Origin: Chlorobiota bacterium
GTDB lineage: Bacteria; Bacteroidota; Ignavibacteria; Ignavibacteriales; Ignavibacteriaceae
Reading direction: 5' to 3'
NCBI GenBank assembly: GCA_008363265.1
Contig: RHKR01000142.1
Span: 1 to 6,381, forward strand
Length of the DNA stretch: 6,381 bases
Below are positions 1 through 4,914 of the stretch, piece by piece. Numbering within the stretch: the stretch's first letter is position 1; each line of letters starts with the position of its first letter. The position numbers and the translations under genes were made by a program. The notes under the pieces are model-generated. The model was not told the origin of the DNA, ran no database searches, and saw nothing but the letters and a program-made list of their open reading frames with translations.

Positions 1-288
1 GTGGGAGTCGGAGTGATCAACAAAACCGTTGAGCACGATCGTAACAGTTTCAAAACCACGGTGCGGATGTGCCGGGAAACCGGGAACAGTGTCGCCGTGG
101 TACATTCGCCATCCATCTTTTGGAGTGAAGTCCTCACCCAGTCGCCTCCCCTCAAGAGAGGCATCAGGCCCCATTTCCCCATTGCCATTGGGATAAAAAT
201 CCTGGTGGTGCACACAAAAAAGGAAAGGATCTAAAACCGGCCACTGAAAACCCAGCGGCTGCGTTGTGATAATTGAAGACTTGCTCAT
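1..288 (-). CDS. pirin family protein, N-terminal part (cut by the window start)
   Basis: The minus-strand frame opens at the ATG at 288-286 and stays open for 96 codons to the window edge, so the C-terminal part is missing. The cupin signature of the pirin family is clear: [10 protein letters not shown] at residues 74-83, preceded by GWRMYHGD and followed by DHSDSH. By analogy with human pirin (His56 and His58), H74 and H76 should be two of the metal ligands; the other His and Glu ligands would lie beyond the edge. Pirins are non-haem iron cupins; some have quercetin 2,3-dioxygenase activity and others act as regulators, so the substrate here is unknown. The start is supported by AAGGAG at 299-294, 5 nt before the ATG. 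The gene lies directly behind the terminator of the tRNA-His gene, with no room for a separate promoter between terminator and start. Family assignment is firm, function is not. Confidence 0.88.
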   Translation of the reverse strand, partial: MSKSSIITTQPLGFQWPVLDPFLFCVHHQDFYPNGNGEMGPDASLEGRRLGEDFTPKDGWRMYHGDTVPGFPAHPHRGFETVTIVLNGFVDHSDSH

Positions 289-293
289 GGGAA

Positions 294-299
294 CTCCTT
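294..299 (-). promoter_or_regulatory. Shine-Dalgarno of the pirin gene
   Basis: AAGGAG read on the minus strand, 5 nt before the ATG at 288. It decides the start of the pirin gene and begins just after the T-tract of the upstream terminator. Confidence 0.75.
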
Positions 300-300
300 A

Positions 301-338
301 AATAAAAAAAGGCCTTGCTTAAACGATTAAACAAGGCC
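301..338 (-). terminator. intrinsic terminator downstream of tRNA-His
   Basis: A perfect 7-bp stem, GGCCTTG (311-317) with CAAGGCC (332-338), is extended after one C/A mismatch by TTAA/TTAA around an ACGA loop (323-326). On the minus strand the stem is followed by seven T (310-304). The orientation and position, 11 nt past the tRNA 3' end, fit termination of the tRNA-His transcript. The pirin ribosome binding site starts immediately after it. Confidence 0.88.
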
Positions 339-348
339 GGATTCTGCG

Positions 349-422
349 TACCGTCGATAAGATTCGAACTTATGACCTTCTGAGCCACAGTCAGACGCTC
401 TAACCAACTGAGCTACGACGGC
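349..422 (-). tRNA. tRNA-His (anticodon GTG), 74 nt, no encoded CCA, no encoded G-1
   Basis: A complete cloverleaf reads on the minus strand. The acceptor GCCGTCG (422-416) pairs with CGACGGT (356-350), giving a G1:U72 wobble. U8 and A9 follow, then the D stem GCTC/GAGC with a 9-nt loop, the anticodon stem TCTGA/TCAGA around the loop CTGTGGC, variable region AGGTC, T stem ATAAG/CTTAT with loop TTCGAAT, and discriminator A73 at 349. U33 fixes the anticodon as GTG, which reads histidine codons CAC and CAU. The following bases are CGC, so CCA must be added post-transcriptionally. Unusually for tRNA-His, the base before G1 is T rather than G, and position 73 is A rather than C. G34 is the normal site of queuosine and U39 is a TruA site, matching the que and truA genes in this window. 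A promoter and a terminator flank it as a single-gene unit. Confidence 0.95.
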
Positions 423-437
423 AGAAAATTTAGATCA

Positions 438-468
438 CAAATATAACACTTTTCTTCCATTTTTGAAA
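438..468 (-). promoter_or_regulatory. promoter of tRNA-His
   Basis: On the minus strand a TTTCAA box (468-463) is followed by a 17-bp spacer and TATATTTG (445-438). The second box matches the TAnnTTTG element of Bacteroidota promoters exactly and places transcription start a few bases before the tRNA 5' end at 422. The sequence GTTATATTTGTNATCT recurs almost unchanged at the promoter near 1480. Confidence 0.7.
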
Positions 469-491
469 GAGCTCCGATCAAAAAATGCTGC

Positions 492-522
492 TTGACTTTT
501 ATGGAAAATAATGATACCTTTA
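492..522 (+). promoter_or_regulatory. promoter of the secreted paralogue pair
   Basis: TTGACT (492-497) is separated by 17 bp from TACCTTTA (515-522), which resembles TAnnTTTG with one mismatch; counted the Bacteroidota way, TTG is 20 bp from TA. Predicted transcription start is near 527, leaving a leader of about 50 nt before the ATG at 579. It lies back to back with the tRNA-His promoter. Confidence 0.6.
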
Positions 523-578
523 AACCGAAATAACGATTTTTACTCTTTAATCGTACGTCTCAATACACGAGGTAAACA

Positions 579-971
579 ATGCGAAAGTTATACCTGATTG
601 CTGTGTTATTCACCCTTACTCTCTCCACCGCCTTTGCCCAATCTCTCCATTTCTGTGAAGGTGTGACCGACCAGGGACAACCGGTCAATTCATCCACCAC
701 CTTCAAGATAGACCGGAACGGCGGCTATTTCTTCTTTCTTGTTCAACTCCCCTACCAGATAAACTGCACTTCAGTGAAGTTCAAGATATACAAAAGAGGC
801 CCCAGTGGAAACCTCACCTTCGACACTTCGATCTCCACCGATACGGAAAGAAACTGGTCATGGTTCTGGAAACAGGTAACATTCACCAAACCCGGTAATT
901 TTGAAGTTGAGGTTGTCGATTGTAACGGAAATTCGATCGTAAGCCGTTCCGTTAAAATAGAATACCGGTAA
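579..971 (+). CDS. small secreted protein of unknown family, first of a tandem pair
   Basis: This encodes 130 residues. An N-terminal signal peptide (charged MRK, hydrophobic stretch to residue 18) ends in AFA, with predicted signal peptidase I cleavage before Q21, so the mature protein is about 110 residues and exported. I do not recognise the family. It has FCEGV at 24-28, alternating hydrophobic stretches suggesting a small beta-sandwich, an aromatic run NWSWFW (92-97) and VDCNGNSI (113-120). The three cysteines, C26, C63 and C115, all recur in the next gene at the same alignment columns, so a conserved structural role such as a disulfide is likely. The start is supported by GAGGT before the ATG and by the complete signal peptide. 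It probably shares a transcript with the paralogue 61 bp downstream. No catalytic motif is visible; binding or surface roles are possible but unproven. Confidence 0.85.
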   Translation: MRKLYLIAVLFTLTLSTAFAQSLHFCEGVTDQGQPVNSSTTFKIDRNGGYFFFLVQLPYQINCTSVKFKIYKRGPSGNLTFDTSISTDTERNWSWFWKQVTFTKPGNFEVEVVDCNGNSIVSRSVKIEYR

Positions 972-1032
972 CGGTTTTGATCGAACAATTGAAGAAACCC
1001 GATTTGGGTGATCAGAAAAACGAGGCTATGTA

Positions 1033-1428
1033 ATGAGAAAGTTTTACCTTATTTGCTGTGTCATTCTGTTTTTTTCTTTCACGCCGTTCTCCCAGTCTCT
1101 GATCTTCTGCGAGGATGTTGATGCCAACGGAGTGGCCATAAACTACTCAAATGAATTCTGGATCAGTGACGGTGGTGGTTATATCACCTTCCTGGTTTAC
1201 CTCGCTAATGCTAATGACTGCAGCGGAATGGAATTCCAAATATCCAGAAAAGAGGAATTTGGCAATAGTAAAACATATGAATTCTCAGCCCTGACTGAAA
1301 GACCTTTGGGTAAAATGTGGTTTTACCGTAAGGTTTTTTTCAGTAGCAAGGGAAGGTTTTGGGTTGAAGTTGTCGATTGCAATGGCAATTCGATCGCCGA
1401 TGCCGTGCTTTATATCAATGAGCGATAA
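1033..1428 (+). CDS. small secreted protein of unknown family, second of a tandem pair
   Basis: This encodes 131 residues and is a paralogue of the preceding gene, with roughly 40% identical positions by eye and essentially one residue of length difference. Shared blocks are MRKxYLI at the start, QSLxFCExV (21-29), GGY followed by FLV (48-55), C63, and VDCNGNSI (114-121), while the middle has diverged (REEF/TERP region). The signal peptide ends ...TPFS before Q21; proline at -3 is unusual but the alignment with the paralogue supports this site. Two extra cysteines (C8, C9) lie in the signal peptide and would be removed. A weak CGAGG precedes the ATG. The relationship indicates an old tandem duplication, with divergence concentrated outside the cysteine-containing motifs. 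Function is unknown; an exported beta-rich domain is the only inference I would make. Confidence 0.85.
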   Translation: MRKFYLICCVILFFSFTPFSQSLIFCEDVDANGVAINYSNEFWISDGGGYITFLVYLANANDCSGMEFQISRKEEFGNSKTYEFSALTERPLGKMWFYRKVFFSSKGRFWVEVVDCNGNSIADAVLYINER

Positions 1429-1456
1429 TCACACCTATCAGCACTGAGCTTCTTAT

Positions 1457-1487
1457 TTTCCCAACCGGAGCGGGAAAGTTATATTTG
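1457..1487 (+). promoter_or_regulatory. promoter of the lipoprotein-esterase unit, with inverted repeat
   Basis: TTTCCC (1457-1462), a 17-bp spacer and TATATTTG (1480-1487) repeat the architecture of the tRNA-His promoter. The -35-like box forms a perfect 6-bp inverted repeat with GGGAAA (1472-1477), which could be an operator or coincidence. Predicted transcription start is about 1491-1494, only a few bases before the ATG at 1498. Confidence 0.62.
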
Positions 1488-1497
1488 TAATCTGATT

Positions 1498-1914
1498 ATG
1501 AAAATTTTCCCGGTCCGGTTATACTTATTACCACTTCTAGTTTTTACCTCGTGTGAATCGCCACGCCTTGTCTTTCCTGATATTGATTACGGGGTCGTGA
1601 TCGACTCATCAGACCGCCCGCTTTTCATGGAAGAATCGCTCGATTCCCTCTCAATTGTGCTCCCCGGAGACCGTGTGAAGGCATCTGACAGCGTGGTATC
1701 GCTCTACACAAAAACCGGTGAATTCAGGTTTTCAGTGAACACGACAATCAAGGAAATGATCTCACTGGAAGTGGAGACCGGAGAAGAAACCATCATCCGG
1801 ATGACCGACCATTTCATAATCGCGCCGGGCAAAACCTCAACCATAAAAGTGAAAACCATTCTTGAATATGCTTCAGGTGACCCACGGGTGATAGACTGGA
1901 GAGAGAAAAAATGA
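1498..1914 (+). CDS. putative small lipoprotein of unknown function
   Basis: This encodes 138 residues. The N-terminus (MKIFPVRLYLLPLLVF) is a short hydrophobic signal followed by TSC, giving a lipobox-like LVFTSC with lipidated Cys at residue 19; phenylalanine at -3 is less usual, so lipidation is likely but not certain. No acidic lipoprotein export signal follows the cysteine, so a periplasmic-side anchor is as plausible as surface display. The remainder is polar and beta-rich, with no motif I recognise. The start is fixed by the signal sequence even though no ribosome binding site precedes it: the promoter element ends 10 bp upstream, so the message would be leaderless or nearly so. The stop overlaps the start of the CBM20-esterase gene in ATGA, which implies co-expression and a shared role at the cell envelope. 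Confidence 0.8.
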   Translation: MKIFPVRLYLLPLLVFTSCESPRLVFPDIDYGVVIDSSDRPLFMEESLDSLSIVLPGDRVKASDSVVSLYTKTGEFRFSVNTTIKEMISLEVETGEETIIRMTDHFIIAPGKTSTIKVKTILEYASGDPRVIDWREKK

Positions 1915-3041
1915 AAATATTCATAAGACCCATTCTGATCCTGTTTCTGTCTGCCTTCGCGGCGACAGCCCAAATTAAAGTAACGATTAACGCGACCGTT
2001 CAGAATATAAACAGCAGCGAATCGGTTTACCTGGCCGGCAGCATCCCGCAACTCGGCAACTGGAACCCGGCATTAACCAAAATGACCGAATTGAAACCCG
2101 GATACTGGTCATATTCATTCGAGATCGAGAAGCCGGATGTGCTTGAGTTCAAGTTCACAAAAGGCTCATGGTCGCAGGAAGCGGCGAACAGCGACGGCAT
2201 GGTTCCCGGAAATAATATTGCAAAGGTTCAGCGCGATACTGTTCTCGAATACACCATCTGCTGCTGGTCAAAGGCTCAGACCGTTGCGTTCAAGGGTCAG
2301 ATAACCGGCGATGTTGAGTACATAAGAGGAATTGGCGAAGGTGATATACTCCCTCGTGATATCATCATCCTTCTGCCCGAAGGGTACAAGAACTCCACTG
2401 AAAGATACCCGGTGCTCTACATGCACGACGGGCAGAACATTTTTGATCCCACCACTGTTGGGTTCGGAGTTGACTGGCAGATCGATGAAGCGCTTGACTC
2501 GCTGACCAGACAGGGGAAAGTACAAAAAATGATCGTTGTCGGAGTTTACAATTCCAAAAACCGGCGTGAAGAATATTCAAATTCCCCTCTCGGAGACGGG
2601 TATATGAAATTTCTGGTTAATAAAGTTAAACCGATGATCGACTCCCTCTACAGAACCAAACCGGGGCGGGATTATACCTGGACCGCCGGCTCATCAATGG
2701 GTGGTCTTATCTCTTTCATGCTCCTGTGGGAGTATAACGATATTTTCTCAAGAGCAGGTTGCTTTTCACCCGCGTTCAAAATTGACCGGTTCGACTACGT
2801 ATCAACCGTCCGGAGAACCGCGCACAAAAAGAAGGATTTTAAACTTTACATCGATAACGGCGGACTCGGTCTTGAAGCCAGACTCCAACCCGGTATAGAT
2901 GAAATGGTCGCTTTATTGGAAGAGATCGGATACAAGGAAGGCACCGATTTTATAACGGTTTTCGACCCAGCAGCGGAACACAATGAACCTGCCTGGGCTA
3001 AACGGGTTCCTGCTTTTCTTATTGGTATGTTTGGTAAATGA
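1911..3041 (+). CDS. secreted CBM20-like starch-binding domain fused to an esterase D/Fes-type alpha/beta hydrolase
   Basis: This encodes 376 residues. A signal peptide ends at ATA with Q21 as the predicted mature N-terminus. Residues about 22-118 resemble carbohydrate-binding module family 20: VYLAGSIPQLGNWNP (39-53), with W51, W66 and W87 as candidate sugar-stacking residues. Residues about 125-375 are a putative esterase domain (esterase D/enterochelin esterase/feruloyl esterase type): MHDGQN (171-176), nucleophile elbow GSSMGG with S262, candidate acid D315 in YIDNGG, and H357 in AEHNEPAW. All three catalytic residues are therefore present. The combination suggests an exported or periplasmic hydrolase that acts on an ester attached to, or found with, a glucan; the actual substrate cannot be read from sequence. 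The start overlaps the upstream lipoprotein stop by 4 bp, with GGAG 9 nt ahead of the ATG. The family also contains hydrolases of siderophore esters and acyl glycerols. Confidence 0.87.
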   Translation: MKIFIRPILILFLSAFAATAQIKVTINATVQNINSSESVYLAGSIPQLGNWNPALTKMTELKPGYWSYSFEIEKPDVLEFKFTKGSWSQEAANSDGMVPGNNIAKVQRDTVLEYTICCWSKAQTVAFKGQITGDVEYIRGIGEGDILPRDIIILLPEGYKNSTERYPVLYMHDGQNIFDPTTVGFGVDWQIDEALDSLTRQGKVQKMIVVGVYNSKNRREEYSNSPLGDGYMKFLVNKVKPMIDSLYRTKPGRDYTWTAGSSMGGLISFMLLWEYNDIFSRAGCFSPAFKIDRFDYVSTVRRTAHKKKDFKLYIDNGGLGLEARLQPGIDEMVALLEEIGYKEGTDFITVFDPAAEHNEPAWAKRVPAFLIGMFGK

Positions 3042-3066
3042 TGTTTATACACTGACAAGGTAAATA

Positions 3067-3705
3067 ATGCTTAAAATAAACGAAATTTATTTCTCCATTC
3101 AGGGCGAAAGCACTCACGCGGGTCTCCCCTGCGTATTCGTCCGCCTGACCTACTGCAACCTTCGCTGCACTTACTGCGATACAGAATACGCCTTCTACGA
3201 GGGAAAAGACATGACCCTCGAGCAGATCATCGATGAGGTGAAGAGATACAACTGCGACATGGTTGAGATCACCGGTGGCGAACCACTCATCCAAAAGGAA
3301 GTGTTGCCGCTGATGCAGACACTCTGCGACATGGGCTACAAAGTGCTCATCGAAACAGGCGGAAGTCTCCCTATAGAGAATATCGACCCCAGGGTACATG
3401 TGATCATGGACCTAAAATGCCCCTCAAGCCGGATGATGAAGAAAAACAGGTACGAGAACCTCCAGTTCATTAAACCGATAGACGAACTCAAGTTCGTTAT
3501 CGGTACAAGAGAAGATTATGAGTGGTCGAAAGAGATGATCCAAAAGTATGACCTGCAATCCAAATGCGAGATACTTTTCTCGGTCGTTTTCGAAACCCTG
3601 AAACCGGTTGAACTCGTCGACTGGATAATAGAAGATTCACTAAAAGTGCGGTTCCAGCTCCAAATGCACAAATTTATCTGGGACCCAAAGCAAAAAGGAG
3701 TATAA
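3067..3705 (+). CDS. queE: 7-carboxy-7-deazaguanine synthase (radical SAM)
   Basis: This encodes 212 residues, the usual length for the family. The enzyme converts 6-carboxy-5,6,7,8-tetrahydropterin to 7-carboxy-7-deazaguanine in the cytoplasm, an early step to preQ0 and queuosine. Visible motifs are the N-terminal INEIYFSIQGES (4-15), the radical SAM cluster CNLRCTYC with C30, C34 and C37 binding the 4Fe-4S cluster (CX3CX2C), the SAM-contacting ITGGEPL (68-74), ETGG (96-99), MDLKCPSS (114-121), and QMHKFIWDP near the C-terminus. The ATG is preceded by AAGG at a normal distance. It begins 25 bp after the esterase stop and ends 6 bp before queD, so it probably heads a queE-queD-truA unit, perhaps partly by read-through. 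Nothing is missing or odd. Confidence 0.97.
   Translation: MLKINEIYFSIQGESTHAGLPCVFVRLTYCNLRCTYCDTEYAFYEGKDMTLEQIIDEVKRYNCDMVEITGGEPLIQKEVLPLMQTLCDMGYKVLIETGGSLPIENIDPRVHVIMDLKCPSSRMMKKNRYENLQFIKPIDELKFVIGTREDYEWSKEMIQKYDLQSKCEILFSVVFETLKPVELVDWIIEDSLKVRFQLQMHKFIWDPKQKGV
3694..3700 (+). promoter_or_regulatory. Shine-Dalgarno of queD
   Basis: AAAGGAG lies inside the last codons of queE and 11 nt before the queD ATG at 3712. It is the only strong ribosome binding site in the que cluster and supports the chosen queD start; the spacing is a little long. Confidence 0.6.
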
Positions 3706-3711
3706 CCTTTA

Positions 3712-4131
3712 ATGAAAATATCAAAGAGCTTTCACTGGGAAATGGGGCACAGACTCCCCTACCACCCCGGTAAATGCGTAAACCTGCACGGCCACTCATA
3801 CCGCCTTTTCCTCGAAGTGGAAGGCGAGATAGATGAGAACGGTCTTGTTATTGATTTCTATGACCTTAAGAAAGTTGTAAACCCCATCATTGAGGAGCTT
3901 GATCACGCGTTCATGGTCTCCTCACTTGATCCAAAGTTGAATGATCTGCTTGAGGGTTTCAGCACAAAACGAGTTGATGTCGATTTCCACTCAACTGTTG
4001 AGAACATTACGAAATATCTTCTCGACAGGATCGCCGATAATGTCCTTCCGGCAAATATAACTGCAGTCACTGCAACAGTTTATGAAACACAGGACGCTTA
4101 CGCCCGTGAAACAAGGGTGATAAGGAAATAA
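3712..4131 (+). CDS. queD: 6-carboxy-5,6,7,8-tetrahydropterin synthase
   Basis: This encodes 139 residues of the PTPS/QueD fold. It converts 7,8-dihydroneopterin triphosphate to 6-carboxytetrahydropterin, which QueE then uses. Zinc ligands are visible as H13 (EMGHRL) and the pair H26/H28 in LHGH. The CxxxHGH spacing C22-VNL-HGH places the catalytic cysteine at C22 and is the QueD type rather than eukaryotic PTPS; LDH at 63-65 gives the partner Asp and His. STVEN (94-98) and E125 in YETQDAY fit the pterin-binding end. It lies 6 bp after queE and its TAA directly abuts the ATG of truA. A stretch at about 70-92 (SLDPKLNDLL to DVDFH) matches the loop usually present before the ST-EN motif. Neither queC nor folE is in the window, so the preQ0 pathway must be completed elsewhere. 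Confidence 0.97.
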   Translation: MKISKSFHWEMGHRLPYHPGKCVNLHGHSYRLFLEVEGEIDENGLVIDFYDLKKVVNPIIEELDHAFMVSSLDPKLNDLLEGFSTKRVDVDFHSTVENITKYLLDRIADNVLPANITAVTATVYETQDAYARETRVIRK

Positions 4132-4914
4132 ATGCCGACCTATAAAATTACCCTCGAATATGAAGGAACCCGATTCAGCGGATGGCAGGTTCAGAAAAAC
4201 GCTAAAACCGTTCAGGGTATCCTTTTACAGTCATTACAGGAAATATTCGGTACAACCCAGCTCGATTTGCAGGGCGCGGGAAGAACCGATGCCGGAGTCC
4301 ACGCGGCCGCGCAGGTGGTTTCACTCGTGGCTCCAAATGACATTCCGCCCGATGTACTCCGGATCAAGATCAACGACCTTCTCCCGCACGATATTAATAT
4401 CCTGAAGGTGGAAAGAACACACGACCGCTTCCAGGCAAGGTTTAACGCAAAACGGAGAACCTACCTGTATCAGATATCAACAAGAAGAACCGCATTCGGG
4501 AAGAACTATGTCTGGTGGGTTAAGGACCAGCTCGATTCACGCGCAATGAGAGCAGCTGCAAAAGAGATGACCGGCATGCATGATTTTTCATCTTTCGGTG
4601 ATACAAAAGTCGGTGGTGATGCCAAGTCAACCAAAGTTATGATCTACTCGGTCGATGTTGTTGATACCGGTTCGATGATCCTTTTCAGGATCACGGCTTC
4701 ACATTTTCTCTGGAAGATGGTAAGAAGGATCGTGGGAGTCTTGGTCGAGGTTGGAAGAGGGAACCTTACACCGGCTAAATTTAAGGAATTGCTCGATACT
4801 AAAAGCGACTATCCGGCAAAGTTTACCGCTCCGCCAAGCGGTCTGTTCCTCGAGTGTGTCCAGTATGAAGATAAGGAAATGTTGCCGGAAATAAAACCTT
4901 TGTTTAAGGTTTAG
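4132..4914 (+). CDS. truA: tRNA pseudouridine(38-40) synthase TruA
   Basis: This encodes 260 residues, close to the E. coli enzyme. It isomerises uridines at positions 38, 39 and 40 in the anticodon arm of many tRNAs. The catalytic motif GAGRTDAGVHA (48-58) is intact with D53 as the nucleophile. Also visible are the N-terminal YEGTRFSGWQ (10-19), FNAKRRTYLYQI with the conserved Y111, SHFLWKMVRRIVG (190-202), and the C-terminal APPSGLFL. The ATG follows the queD stop without a gap; AAGGA just upstream serves as ribosome binding site, so translation is likely coupled. Its partner modification genes queE and queD act on the same anticodon arm. The 3' end overlaps the convergent lpxD by 11 bp, so there is no room for a bidirectional terminator between the two stop codons. 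Confidence 0.97.
   Translation: MPTYKITLEYEGTRFSGWQVQKNAKTVQGILLQSLQEIFGTTQLDLQGAGRTDAGVHAAAQVVSLVAPNDIPPDVLRIKINDLLPHDINILKVERTHDRFQARFNAKRRTYLYQISTRRTAFGKNYVWWVKDQLDSRAMRAAAKEMTGMHDFSSFGDTKVGGDAKSTKVMIYSVDVVDTGSMILFRITASHFLWKMVRRIVGVLVEVGRGNLTPAKFKELLDTKSDYPAKFTAPPSGLFLECVQYEDKEMLPEIKPLFKV

Noticed and set aside
1..234. Plus-strand open frame of 77 codons starting at the first base
   Set aside because: It is the complement of the pirin gene, whose minus-strand frame shows a clear family motif and ribosome binding site; the plus frame has no recognisable features.
533..554. 6-bp inverted repeat ACGATT/AATCGT in the leader of the first secreted gene
   Set aside because: Short stem with a 10-nt loop, no T-tract or known leader motif; within chance expectation.
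1000..1014. Small hairpin ACCC-GATTT-GGGT between the two secreted paralogues, as a terminator
   Set aside because: The stem has only 4 bp and is not followed by a T-tract; the genes are more likely co-transcribed.
1429..1497. Possible terminator after the second secreted paralogue
   Set aside because: The only inverted repeat (TTTCCC/GGGAAA) overlaps the next promoter and lacks a T-tract on the plus strand, so I describe it with the promoter instead.
3026..3033. TATGTTTG, a match to TAnnTTTG just before the esterase stop, as a promoter for queE
   Set aside because: No convincing upstream box at 17-20 bp and it lies in codons of the conserved C-terminus; left as possible but unsupported.
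3019..3399. Minus-strand open frame covering the esterase end and queE start
   Set aside because: Antisense to the radical SAM motifs of queE, with no ribosome binding site or family resemblance.
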